Below are positions 24,162-34,720 of a DNA stretch of 64,000 bases, piece by piece. The stretch comes from Rhyacophila brunnea. Its lineage: Eukaryota > Arthropoda > Insecta > Trichoptera > Rhyacophilidae. A program made the translations under genes and the position numbers. The DNA is taken from NCBI GenBank assembly GCA_022495005.1, contig JAGYXB010000610.1:124001-188000 (forward strand), given 5' to 3'. Under the pieces are notes generated by a model. That model did not search any database. It worked only from the letters and a program-made list of their open reading frames with translations, and was not told the origin of the DNA. Position 1 is the first letter of the stretch. Every line of letters starts with the position of its first letter.

Positions 24162-26840
24162 TTAGGGGGGCATCAGTAGGAGTACCCTCCTGGGCCGGTC
24201 AAATTCTGAAAGGGCGTGTATGTCGTATTGTAATAAGTCTTTGATTGTCGTGTTGGGATGGTTGTCGATGGAGCTGTAGAATTGCTTCGTGAGCTTGAGG
24301 ATGTGGGTTTGGAGGGTTTCCAAGTTAAGATTACTGTGGAGTGTGGTGTTCCTGACAAACCAGGGAGCGTTTGTGATTGCTCTGAGAGTTTTGTTCTGTG
24401 CGATTTGAAGTCTGTTGATATAGTTTAGGCCTGCAAATGCCCAGATGGGGCATGCGTAGGTCATGATGGAGCGAACGATAGCTGTGTATAATAGCACTTT
24501 GCTGCGATAGGCAAGCTTGCTCCTATGACCTATCATGAGTTTGTGCTTAGCTAAGACTATGTCGGCTTGGCGTCTCTTATCGCTAATGTGTTTAGAAAAG
24601 TTGAGTGTGGTGTCTAACGTTAGACCAAGATATTTGACCGTATTGGCCCAAGGGATTTTAGTCTTGTTCATTTCCAGGTGTGGAAATTTGCGCTTACGTT
24701 TTTGAGGTCGTTTTTTAAAGTTGCGCTTGAAGCAAATGGCGTTACTTTTGTCTGCGTTTATTTTTATGCTCCACTTGTCGCACCAGGCGGAAACCTGGTT
24801 GGCCGACCTTTGGACTAATTCTGTGGCTCTGTTTTCGTTCATCGATCTGGAGAGCATCGCTATATCATCTGCATATTGTGCTATTATGCAAGAATCTGCT
24901 GAGGTATCTGTGGGGATTGGAATGTCTCTTGTATATAGATTATACAGGGACGGGGTGAACACGGATCCTTGAGGGACTCCGGCGCTTGTAGGTCTGATTG
25001 AGGATCTTTCTCCGAACAGTTTGACTGCGAAGTGTCTGTCGGTGATGAACGAGTGTAGGATTTTAATGATTGGCTGTTCGATTTCGGTATCAGAGAGTTT
25101 AACTATGAGTCCTTCGACCCAAACTTTATCGAAAGCTTTAGCAATGTCTACGAACAAGCCAATTGTAAATTTATGGTGATTGAAACCGTCTGTTATGTAT
25201 TGTGTTACGCGGAGTGGGTTCTGGTGGTTCGTGGCGTGACCGGCTCTGAACCCATGCTGTACGTCTGGTATGAGTTTCTTCTCATAAATAATGATTTGAA
25301 GTCTGGCATTTATAAGTCTTTCTAAGAGTTTGCTCATCGTAAAGAGGAGACTTATCGGCCGGTGATTTTCGGGGCGTGTGTGGTCCTTGCCTGGTTTTGG
25401 CAGGACGATGACGTCCGCAAGTTTCCAGTCATCAGGAAAGTATTGAATCTCTAGACAGGCATTGAAGATCCCTGTTAAGGCAAGGATGCCTTTTTCTGGT
25501 AAGTTCTTGAGGGTGAGGCTACTCACTCCGTCCTTGCCTGGCGCTGAGCGATTTTTAAGTCGTGAGATTAAGTATTCAACCTCCTGAGTGGTGGTTGGGG
25601 TAATCGGGGTTGGTGGAGGATCTATCCTATCATGTATTATTGCGCAGTATTGTGTCGTCTAGTGGACCTTTTAGATGTGTCTATCTCGTTGGATCTAAAT
25701 CGATTTTGGAGGCTGTCCGCGAATACCTCAAGTTTTTCCTCAGTCGTGAAAACCATTTTGTTGTGGGCTTTCAGTGGAGTAATTGGACATTTCTTTGTCC
25801 TCAAGGCTTTAGAGAGTTTCCAGAAGGGATCATTACCCTTAAGTAGCTCTGTGAGTTTGGCGTTCCAGGTCTCACTAGCATGTTCCGCGTTTAGTTTCCT
25901 CACCTCCGTCCTTAGTTTTTTAATCTTGCGGAAGGAGGGTTGGTCCCCCAAGATTTGGGAGATCTTTCTAGCACGGTTTCTCGTCGTGATTTTGATTCTG
26001 GTGGATTTTGGCATATCCAATCTCTGGGTATCAGTCTGACTGATCAAAGTGGAAGCAGACTTGACTGCCTCGTTTATAGAGGCCGTCAGGTCCCTTATTG
26101 CGGAATCTATTTTAGGTGTTGATGAGAGATCTAATGGAATCGTGTGGTGTTCCTCCAAATGAATAGCAAGGTCTTCCCAGGATACTTTATATATTTGGGA
26201 GTCAGGTGACGTAACTAATTGGTCTAATGTGTCTCCAAAGAACATTAGGACCGGTTTGTGGTCTGAATTTAGTTCATCTACCGTACGAATGATGGGAATA
26301 TAGTTGGTATTACGGATGATGGCAAAATCTAGAAAACTAGGCATTCCTCTGGTCGAGAAATTAGTGGGCGTCAAAGGTGCGACTATCACTGTAGTAATAC
26401 TCCACGAGCTGTTGACTTACGATTATTCCAAGCGGAATGCTTGGCGTTTAAGTCTCCGGTTACGACTGTGGGAGTATTATTTGTGTCCAATAAATTATCG
26501 TAGTCTGACCTGGTGGACTTCTGTCTCGGTGGAGAATATATAGCTGTGAATTTAACTAAGCCGTAATTCTAAGTGGTGACTAATATCGAGGTAGATTCTA
26601 TAGCTGGATGTGTGGCGCGCGCGGGTGGCTGTAAGTGTATTGAACAGTGCTCGATATGCGATTTTACGATGATGGCTGTTCCGCCACTTTTAGTAAGTCT
26701 GTCGGTTCTGTGTATAGTGTAGTTCGGTATGTTAAAACGGTACGAGGGTTTGAGCCATGTTTCATTGACGAGAAATATGTAAATGTCGTGCTCTTACAGG
26801 AAGTGTCGGAATTCGTGTTTGTCGTTGACGAGTGAGCCTC
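24162..26840 (-). pseudogene. Jockey-like ORF2: endonuclease and reverse transcriptase
   Basis: The most intact part, 25526-24162 (454 codons), covers the reverse transcriptase: LPKPGKDHTRPENHRPISLL, FRAGHATNHQ, FVDIAKAFDKVW, AGVPQGSVFTPSLYNLY, and the catalytic QYADDIAML with the first aspartate in VDIAKAFD. The thumb region continues to VKYLGLTLD and PIWAFAGLNYINRLQIAQNK. Upstream, 26389-25637 holds the end of the endonuclease with the SDHKPV active-site histidine motif and a linker. 26390-26840 is badly broken (stops and frame changes), so the N-terminal endonuclease is lost. No RNase H domain is seen, as is usual in Jockey. Confidence 0.88.
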
Positions 26841-26881
26841 ATGTATTCCAGAACGCGGTCTGAAGTGATGTAGGCTTGATT

Positions 26882-28497
26882 TTACCGGCCATAAAGGGTT
26901 GGGCAGATTGTCTGAAGTGAGGAGTGGACCTCCTCCGTCATGGCTTTCATCCTTTGGGACAGCTCTACTAGGTACTGTACCTGCGGATGGTCCTGCGGGA
27001 GGGTGATGAAAGTGGATGGGTGTGCTTGAGGGACCTTGGAGGAGATGGGATGATCCTGGGTTCGGGGGGCGCTGGTTTGCTGGGAGGCCGCTCTCACGGT
27101 CCAGGCGTTAGGGCGTTGCACCGGCAGGCTCATCAGAGGCTGCGGGGGCTGGCGTCTGGCGAAACCCTGGTTGCCAGGTTTGCTGGGGCATCCCTTGAAA
27201 TTCGCGGGATGTGGTCCTTTGCAGTTTGCGCAAGTGGCTGGTCCCATCTCGCGTGTGTGTGCGCAGGAGGAGGAGATGTGATTTTCTCCGCATTTAACGC
27301 ATCTCGGGGGGGCGTGGCAGTGCATTGCCGAGTGATTGAAACCCTGGCAGTTGTGGCACTGCCCGGCGAAGAATTTCCTTCTTAGTAGTTTCGCCTGGAT
27401 ACGAAGTTGTAGACTTCCTTTCCCCGCACTGACTTCTCCACATCCAATAGGACCAGGGGAATGGGGGTCCTGTTTTGGCCCTTCCTCATCCTCTGAACTT
27501 TGAGGACTGGATAATCAAGGATTGTTGTGAGTTCATCGAGAATCTCTGCCTCGGTGAATTTAGGATCCAGACCTCTGACGACAATTTTGTATGTCTTTTC
27601 AGCCTGGAGTTCGTACGTATTGTACGCGGTCTTTCTGGTTTGGAGGTAGTCTTGGGCATGTCTATAGCCCTCCATTGTCGGGAAGGTGACTATTATTCCT
27701 TTTTGTGTGTCGACTGCATCGGCGAAAGGTTTGCCTGCGCGAAATATGTCTGTTTGGAATTTCCTGTAGGCGGCCCTGTCATGGATGACTATGGGCGGGA
27801 CCTTGAGCGTCTTACTGACTGTTGTCGGTGGGGGAATTGGGGGGAGGCGTGCTGGAGTGGGAGCTGGCGCTTGAAAATGCTGTCGGTGAGGCTGGTATAG
27901 GGGTTTGCGACTGAGGTTGTTGGACGATGGCTGGGCTTTTGGAAGCTTTGGGCGAGCTTGATGTGGATCTCGAGGAGCTGCTCCTGCTTAGGTTGTGGGC
28001 CCTTGCTCGTTGTTTTTTGTTGAGCACAGGTATGAAAGGGGCCTTGGGAGTGGAGTGATTGAGCGGGGTGGGTGATACGTCCTCTCTTATTGTGTCCAGT
28101 TTCTTCGGTGGCTGGCGGGTCTTGTCGGCGAGGACCGTCTCATGGAGGCTGTAAGATGAGGATGAGGATGCGGAGGTGTTGGATCTGCTGGCCTTTTCAT
28201 CTTCAGAGTCCGAACTGGGGTTCTCGTCTATGGCGATGGTCCTTTGAGAGTCTGGGATCTGGGGGGGGGGGGGTTGGCTAGTCCGTGAGGAGCTTCTTGT
28301 CTGCCGTCTTTCTGTGGGCGCTGGGTTTGTGCCTGTGGGGGTTACAAAAGATGTGAATTTTCTTCGTTCAGGTTTGTTTGTAGTTGCTGCATGAGCTCGG
28401 GTGCCACATCTTGTGGTTTTATGATCATGAAGCCAGCCAGTAGTTGCGCAAGCGTTGAGGCTAGCTCTGCAGGAGTTAGGTTGTTTGCGGGTGCCAT
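26882..28497 (-). pseudogene. Jockey-like ORF1 (gag, PRE_C2HC and zinc knuckles)
   Basis: A likely start is the ATG at 28497 (MAPANNLTPAELASTLAQLL), with a frame change near 28345 into a serine- and proline-rich stretch (28340-27812). Downstream, 27675-27382 gives EKTYKIVVRGLDPKFTEAEI, the domain found before the knuckles in X-element/Jockey gag proteins. Then 27325-26882 gives three cysteine knuckles (CHAPPRCVKCGENH, CAHTREM, CANCKGPHPANFKGC), which bind the element RNA, and a tail ending LYGR at a stop. At least three frame changes are needed to join the parts. Confidence 0.8.
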
Positions 28498-28944
28498 TTT
28501 GTGCAGGGGAGTTATGAAAAGTTAGAGATATTGCTTGTTTGGTAAGTAAAGGCTGATAGTTCAATACTATAGCGTATTTGAAGTTTAGATTTTTATTTGG
28601 TATTCTAGTGGAGTGTAACAAAGCGAGAACTGAAGGTTCTCATAATAAATATAATAAATGAATAAATGACTACACGACTATATATTGTATGAGGCTAAAA
28701 GATGGATACCGCCTGTACTTACGCCGGACTTATAACAGAGATGGTGCGCCTGCCGACCACGCTCTCACAGTCACCTGCCTTTATTGCCACCTTTCGGTGT
28801 AGAGCATGAGGCGAGAGATGGACTCGAACGCTATTCAAAGCAGTGAAACCCACGCCGGGAATTGTCTCCCCTCGCGTGGACTCCCAGGCTCTTATGGAGT
28901 CTGGAATGTGTCTGTTTGGAATTTCCTGTAGGCTTAAGATTTGT

Positions 28945-29250
28945 TTAAGATTTGTTTTTAATCCGGTTTGATATTCAAGTAGGTAGGTATTGTAGTTTAA
29001 AAAGAGCAAGAATGTGGCAGTAAGAATTAAGATAATACGAAAAGTGACAATTTAAATTTAAGATTTAATTTAATCCAGTTTCAAGTAGGTAGGTGAGATA
29101 AATTAAAAGGAGCGAAACTGTGATAGTGAGAATAAAGATAATGCGAAAGGTGAAAGTTTAGATTAATTCAGATTCAAGATTCAATTTAGTATTCAAGTAG
29201 GTATTAGAAAAAATTTTAAGAGCGAAAGATAAAAAGAAAAGTGAAAGATT
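28945..29250 (-). repeat. Tandem repeats in the Jockey 5' leader
   Basis: Three diverged units of about 100-115 bp, each containing a run of the form ATTCAAGTAGGTAGGT or TTTCAAGTAGGTAGGT, then a purine-rich part (AAGAGCAAGAATGTGGCAG / AAGGAGCGAAACTGTGATAG / AAGAGCGAAAGATAAAAAG) and TAATACGAAAAGTG-type sequence. In LINEs such 5' monomers often carry promoter activity; here that is inference. Confidence 0.65.
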
Positions 29251-29498
29251 GTTTAGCTGTAGCCTTGGTCCCTTAGGCGCGGTGATCCGGTGGTCTCCTC
29301 GAAGCACGTTTCACTGACTGGACCGAGCCGAATGGAGCTGATGCCGATCTATGCGATCCGGGTCGATGATAACACAGGCTGAGATGAAATTGAAGGCTCG
29401 GATCGCACTCGACACCACAATGAACTGGCCAGAACTGACAGCGATCGCACTTTTCGGTTGCACCCGATACACGGCACTTGGGAACACTCGAAAGCAAT

Positions 29499-30084
29499 GG
29501 TCAGTCCTGTTAGAAGCAGGGGTACAAGAACTACCAGGCAGTGTCTGATCAGCGGTGGCTTCCTTAAACTGGCTAGAAAAATACTCGATAGATGACATCT
29601 TAGAGAGGGGTACCTAACTGGCGTAGTGAGTCGACATTTCACGACTACTACCAGAGAACGATGGACACACCATCATCAGAAGGGAAAAAGAATCCATTAA
29701 CTTCTCTATTCAACCCTATACATTGAACGGCACGTTGGACTATACCTTGTCAATGAATCATGGTCACATACAGAAATTTGGCATACCCAACACGAGGTGA
29801 TAACAAACAGATATCTCAAGGACTTCAAAGTCAAATTCGAATAATGAAAGTAATTTTACCTACCAATCTCTTATTATTCATGTTGACTTTGAAGTCCAGG
29901 TAACTTCTACCTGGTTCCTTGAGCCATATCATATTATTGAAACAAAGGAGCCTCCCAAATCTATATATAAAAAGTTGTTTGGGACGCGGGTTTGGTTATT
30001 GCCAGAAAAAGGAATGACCAACGACAAGAAATGGGATAAATTAGTAAAATAACTCCTTACGTGATAAGAAAGAGCAAACTCTAT
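29499..30084 (+). mobile_element. DIRS-type retrotransposon copy 1, 3' part
   Basis: Picks up the recombinase frame lost at 23489: GVQELPGSV, a TGA, SAVASLNWLEKYSIDDILER, then a TAA-broken end. This matches copy 2 (GVQESPGSTRSAVASLNWLE). After the gene come AGGTGATAACAAACAGATAT and the internal hairpin at 29815, which copy 2 has in the same order. 29940-30084 is the 3' inverted terminal repeat, the complement of 19737-19885. It ends at the hairpin at 30085. Confidence 0.85.
29815..29914. repeat. Internal hairpin (ICR) of DIRS copy 1
   Basis: An inverted repeat (CTCAAGGACTTCAAAGTCAA ... TTGACTTTGAAGTCC) followed by a second small palindrome CCAGGTA-ACTTC-TACCTGG at 29896-29914. It lies between the recombinase and the 3' terminal repeat, which is where DIRS elements have an internal complementary region, and its sequence repeats that of the terminal hairpins. 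In DIRS this region is thought to template completion of the ends in a circular intermediate. Confidence 0.7.
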
Positions 30085-30176
30085 CTCAATGACTTCAAAG
30101 TCAACATGAATAATGAAATGAGTTATACCTACCATTAAAACTCTTATCATTCTTGTTGACTCTGAAGTTCCTTGAG
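30085..30176. repeat. DIRS junction hairpin H3 (copy 1 / copy 2)
   Basis: A 92-nt inverted repeat, CTCAATGACTTCAAAGTCAA at the left and TTGACTCTGAAGTTCCTTGAG-like sequence at the right. The left flank is the copy 1 3' terminal repeat (AGAGCAAACTCTAT); the right flank is the differently sequenced copy 2 3' terminal repeat (ATGTTGATCGTATTTTTTGCC). Both elements therefore end at this one hairpin, tail to tail. Confidence 0.85.
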
Positions 30177-30316
30177 ATGTTGATCGTATTTTTTGCCCCT
30201 TTTTACCCCATTTTCTTCTCGATTACTTATCTCTCTGGTTGCTCATCTTGTTTTACCGGCTGGCAGGACTGACGTTTCTATCGTAGCGTGCTTTGTCTTT
30301 GGTTCTTCAATTTGAT

Positions 30317-30436
30317 ATGTCTCAAGGAAACCAGGTAGGTGTTCTCTGGACTTCAGAGTCAACAAGAATAATAAGAGTTTTAATGGTAGGTAAAACTCCT
30401 TTCATTATTCGCTATTGACTCAAAGTCCCTTAAGAT
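30317..30436. repeat. Internal hairpin (ICR) of DIRS copy 2
   Basis: TCTCAAGGAAACCAGGTAGG, then an inverted repeat ACTTCAGAGTCAACAAGAAT ... TTGACTCAAAGTCCCTTAAG, then ATATCTGTTTGTTATCACCT, the complement of the sequence that precedes the copy 1 internal hairpin. Position between recombinase and terminal repeat matches copy 1, so this is the equivalent internal complementary region. Confidence 0.7.
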
Positions 30437-30535
30437 ATCTGTTTGTTATCACCTGGTAAAGCAAGATAGATCTTGCAAGATAAGGTGGATAAACCTAACA
30501 TGAGAATTAGGTATAACATCTCCTTGCTTTTAGAC

Positions 30536-31640
30536 TCAGTGCACCGGGATGAACAGAGAGGTCAACATATTTTGTTCCCCCGCTGTAGAAGTCTGTGTGT
30601 CTATCGGTCTCTGGTAAAATGTTTTAAAAGTAGCTTCTTGGCGCCAATTACCTCTCTGCAGGATGTCATCTATGGGGTAGTTCTCTAACCAATTTAGAGA
30701 GGCGACTGCTGATCGAGTACTGCCTGGTGATTCCTGTACCCCTGCATCAGCGAATAGTGACTTCACCCAATTTCCGATGACTGCTCGAGTCGCAGGTTTT
30801 GGGGGACCTCTTGACGAGATAAATAATGCCGGAATATTACCACCCTCTTCTCTTCTCTCATTGGAAACGCAGATAAGTTTTCGTAGCCAAAATACTGGAT
30901 CGATGTTTTGGCAACTGGAAGCGCTTAATTTCCATCCAGATTGGTGGTGCCTTGATGTGTCTGTCTTGGAACCAAACACTGGCCATAGAATTATATGGTC
31001 ACCATTATCGACTAGGCCATTATCCGCTACACTGAGTAGGGTAAGGTCATGACCCCGTCGTCCCGATGCGAGTAATAATAATATAGCTGTTCTGCGTGAA
31101 ACTTCATATAGGTTGTATACTAGTGGTGTTGTTTTCTTGAGGTAGTCCACGATTATTTTTGGATCCCAAACCGGTGGTTTTGTAGGTCTAGCCTTTCGGG
31201 TGGATATGGTTTTTAACATATGACGCACTACGATGTTACTGCTGATGTCTTTACTGATCATAGGTTTGCAAAAGGTAGCTGTGGCTGACTTATGTACAAG
31301 AATAGTGTTATATGAAAGACCTTCCTTATTGTATAAGTGACCCAGGTATCTAGCCACTTCAATCGGCTCGGCGGTATTATAGCTTATGGTGTTGGCCATG
31401 CACCATGTCTTCAAAGTTCATGGTCGCCAGCCGGAAGTGAGAAGTTATCTGTCCTCTACCGACCAGCTAGAAACTAACTCTGCCCACCCAAAATTATCCA
31501 TAACTGGAGTGATAGGTCCCGGACTTGTGGAGGTGGATGGTTTGTCACCGTATCCACTAGAAATGACTCCAAGTACGGGATCGGGTAGGGGGGTTCCAGT
31601 GGTCTCTGCTGTAGGTCTGCACTCCAAAAACACTTCTTCC
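30536..31640 (-). pseudogene. DIRS copy 2 tyrosine recombinase
   Basis: The 292-codon frame 31414-30536 is uninterrupted. It reads EVARYLGHLYNKEGLSYNTI, PPVWDPKIIVDYLKKTTPLV, LLLLASGRRGHDLTLLSV (first catalytic arginine), HQSGWKLSASSCQNIDPVFW, then GSTRSAVASLNWLENYPIDD (second arginine), ILQRGNWRQEATFKTFY (tryptophan and tyrosine nucleophile). The usual HxxR motif is GSTR here: the histidine position is glycine. The N-terminal part continues upstream in another frame (31640-31445), so one frameshift separates it from its likely start, which overlaps the polymerase gene. Confidence 0.85.
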
Positions 31641-33189
31641 ACCATGGGGCCACTAGTAAATATTTTCCCCTTGCCATGTTCAGGTGTGCCAATACTTGTG
31701 GAATTAGATTCGGCGGCGGGAATATCCAGGCTAGTTTGAAGTCCCACTGTCGAATGAATGCATCGTGGAACAGTGCAAGGGCATCGTTCGGATTTCGTGA
31801 GACATACGTTGCGAAAACATGGGCTGTGTTGAATGCGAACAGGTCTACGTCTGGGAGTCCCCATCTTTGAAATAGGGGAGCTGTAGCCGCCATAACTAGG
31901 TGCCATTCTGGGATAATTTTGCTGCGTGAGGGATGGTCTGCCACGCAGTTGTATTTTCCTGGAAGGTATTGTGCAGTCAATGATATACTGGCCTGGTTGG
32001 CAATTTCCAGGATCTGTCGGCAAAGACTTAGTAGGGTTTCAGACTTTGTGCCCCCTTCGTTGTTGATGTAGGCCACCACTGTTTTGTTGTCGGTTTGTAG
32101 AAGTAATTCTGATTCCCTGAGCGTTTGCTCCCAGACTTGCATGGCTGAGAGTATTGCATACAGCTCTTTTCGGTTGGAGTGCCACGTGGATTGGCGTTTT
32201 GTCCATGTACCTGATAGGTGGCACTCGTCTAACTGCGCTCCCCAGCCTGAATCGGCTGCATCTGTGGTGAGGAAGTGATTGTAGGTTGCCCTGTGAATCT
32301 TTCCTGAGGAGCCCACCACTCGAATCCACCACATGATGTCCTCTCGAGCTTGTGGTGGAATCGATGTTGATTTGTGAGGGTGGCTCCTTGATATTTGAGC
32401 GCTCGTACATTGTAGACGTCGGCAATGCAACCTCCCATGTGGAGTGACGAAGGTTGGGTCTGCCTGAGCGACCAACTGCCTTTTTGGATCTGCAATTGCA
32501 GGTGGTGACGAAGTGATCTGCACTTCTCTTTTGATAGATATTTCCGATTGTTGTGAGTATCCCACGTGATACCCAAGAACTCCCGCTGTTGGCTTGGAAT
32601 CAGACAAGATTTTTTCTTGTTGATTATCCAGCCTAGTGCCTGCATGAAATTTATCATATGAGTCAGTTGCGACAGAAGAATCTCTCTGGACTGATTTGCC
32701 ATCAGAAAGTCGTAAGTAAGTGACGATTCTCATACCTTTTCCCCGGAGTTGTTCGGCCACCCAGTTTGTTAATGAGGCAAACAGTCTTGGTGCTGCCGAC
32801 AGTCCGAACGGATGGCACGTGAATTGAAGGAGTTCTCCTACGTAAACTAGCCGAAGAAATCGGTGATGTTGTATAGCTATAGGTACATGTAGGTACGCTT
32901 GGCTTAGGTCTATTTTTACTAACCAGTCTTCCCTTTGCAGGAGTGTTGGGACCTTGATATGGTGGAACAGTTTGAACGGCCTTGGTTGTAGGAAACCGTT
33001 TAGGCGTTTTAGGTTGAAGACGGATCGTTGACTGCCGTCTTGCTTCCTTACTAGGAACATGGTTGAGAGGAAGCTCGGAGATGGTTCTGCCAATTCCAAT
33101 ACTCCCGATTTCTTCAGTTCCGTGATTTTTGAAGTGATCTCCGGCGATTGTCGCGTTTGGAAATCCTTCTGGAATTGTACGGAAGGCAT
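31474..33189 (-). pseudogene. DIRS copy 2 reverse transcriptase/RNase H
   Basis: A 571-codon open frame that looks intact but is not. It begins with MFLVRKQDGSQRSVFNLKRL, WLVKIDLSQAYLHVPIA and FGLSAAPRLFASLTNWVAEQ. At about 32708 the expected YLDDF motif is destroyed by a missing GA; LDDF-containing sequence (MANQSREILLSQLTHMINFM) continues in the frame 32702-32229. A second indel near 32445 restores the frame. RNase H follows: TTDAADSGWGAQLDECHLSG, LLQTDNKTVVAYINNEGG, YNCVADHPSR. The DIRS-type tail AWIFPPPNLIPQVLAHLN precedes the recombinase. Confidence 0.85.
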
Positions 33190-33426
33190 TATTAGAAGGG
33201 GTTTCTTTATAAACGGAATACGGGTCCCCGTTATTATTTTTAATAATGGTGGTGGTGCACCCTTGGCCTGCCAGATTTCCTGGAAATGCTGGAGGCGTCC
33301 CCCTTAAAACGTGGTGAGGGAGACCCGGTCACCTGCGTCTAGGGTAAGTGCTACTCGCACCAACTCGGTTATCTCTGGGAAAACCTCGGTTGGATGGGCA
33401 GGGCCTCTCGGCAAGCCACCCCTAAC

Positions 33427-34410
33427 CTAGTCTGGTATCCTCCTCGTGTATCCCTGCCTCCGAAAGGTGTCCTTGTGTCCACCTGACGAAGTTCTAGGTT
33501 GACTTTCCCTGCCCTGGTCAACCACTTTGGTGGTCTGATCGAAGACCTTCTCATGACCCCCACCTCTTTCTAGGAACCCCGCCAGTTTATCTTTATTGAA
33601 GATATGTTCGGCGCTAGGTGGGATCTTGTTAAGAGCCTCTCGGGTGAAGGTGTCTTTTATATCGGAGAGGATTTTCTTCCGCCTCGTCTGAAGCAACTCT
33701 GCCCGTTTTCCACAAAGGATTCGGGTGACGTCCTCAGACACTTTGTTGAGTGCTGAAGAGGGCCCAAACTCCTTTACGACCATCTCAAAAAGAGCCGTAC
33801 CGATGGTGTGGTCGCTGACAGAGTCGACCACTCGCTGTAACGCGTCCCGACTACACTCCTTTTGAGTGAGCATCGCATTTTGGAGGCCGGCGATCGTACG
33901 CTCCATTAGATGTATCGTTTGCGATGAATGATCGTAGGGGCGTAACTCATCGTTGAGTCCCAACTCAACGAAAGATGGGGCCGCCAAATTAATATTGTTT
34001 TTGGGTTTTAGCGTAGCGAACCCCCGCCCAATTATCTGTGTCGAACAGTTGGAGCCTGGTAAGTTTCGCTACCTGAGCTTTGTCTGGCGTCGGAAAAGCA
34101 GGCTCCTGAACTACGACACTAAATACAGGCAACGGAATCCTGTTGGGTTTTTCCGCTGTTTCAGGCCTTGCGGGTGGCCGTAAAAAACTTACCGGAGAGT
34201 CGATATTTACCGTCGGCCTCTGCGGAGTAGGCACCGCTGCAGGCAGACCCTGTTGGGTCAAGATTGAAAAAATCTGCGATACCTTGTTATCCAGTGACAT
34301 TACTGTTGCTCTCAGTTCACCCACTGGATCGTCCAATGCAGTTCCGACTCATTCGAGTCGGTCTCCATCGCTAGTCCCTCCGCGACGTTGCTGGCTTCAT
34401 TACGCTCCAT
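33427..34410 (-). pseudogene. DIRS copy 2 gag-like gene, frameshifted
   Basis: The likely start is ATG 34410 (MERNEASNVAEGLAMETDSN). Frame changes follow near 34340 (into LDDPVGELRATVMSLDNKVS) and near 33990 (into APSFVELGLNDELRPYDHSS). The last part, LQTRRKKILSDIKDTFTREA and LNKIPPSAEHIFNKDKLAGF, aligns with copy 1. It ends with an arginine-rich tail at 33427. The role as a nucleocapsid-like protein is inferred from position. Confidence 0.65.
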
Positions 34411-34499
34411 GTTATTGCACAAATTTCACAATTTAACTGCACTTAAACGTTTGACAAAATTTTTTCGCTTCTGAACAAAGGAAAAACAATCAACTAATT

Positions 34500-34720
34500 G
34501 TAGAACCAAAAACAAAGCACGCTACGATAGAAGCGTCAGTCCTGCCAGCCGGTAAAACAAGATGAGCAACCAGAGAGATAAGTAATCGAGAAGAAAAGGG
34601 GGTAAAAAGGGGCCAGCACAGAAGAACACAAGGCAAAAAATACGATCAACATCTCAAGGGACTTCAGAGTCAATAGCGAATAATAAGAGTTTTATTGGTA
34701 GGTAAAACTCCTTTCATTAT
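34500..34720. repeat. DIRS copy 2 outer terminal repeat and cut hairpin H5
   Basis: 34500-34653 is the inverted partner of 30177-30315. 34654-34720 begins like the other hairpins (CTCAAGGGACTTCAGAGTCA, then GGTAGGTAAAACTCC) but stops after CATTAT, so its right arm is missing. This is the one end of the cluster not joined to another DIRS copy, and it marks the boundary with host DNA. Confidence 0.75.

Larger units (their letters stand above)
23490..29498 (-). mobile_element. Jockey-like non-LTR retrotransposon inserted in DIRS copy 1
   Basis: About 6.0 kb bounded by GGTCAGTCCT at 23480-23489 and again at 29499-29508, consistent with a 10-bp target duplication; the interrupted recombinase frame reads on directly across it. 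On the - strand it has a 5' leader with tandem repeats, ORF1 (gag with zinc knuckles) and ORF2 (endonuclease and reverse transcriptase). ORF order, the C2HC-type ORF1 and the QYADD reverse transcriptase place it in the Jockey group. The 3' end near 23490 shows no poly(A), only an AT-rich run. Both genes are damaged, so it is inactive. Confidence 0.82.
30177..34720 (-). mobile_element. DIRS-type retrotransposon copy 2
   Basis: A full-length but decayed element on the - strand. Its terminal repeats, about 30177-30315 and 34500-34653, are inverted copies (TACCGGCTGGCAGGACTGAC in one, its complement in the other). From right to left it carries gag-like, reverse transcriptase/RNase H and tyrosine recombinase genes. 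The internal hairpin is at 30317-30436 and the outer 5' hairpin at 34654 is cut short near 34720. The terminal repeats differ from those of copy 1, so these are two related subfamilies. Confidence 0.88.

Noticed and set aside
26987..27385. 132-codon + frame (and others at 27475-27900)
   Set aside because: Antisense to the zinc-knuckle gag of the Jockey element.
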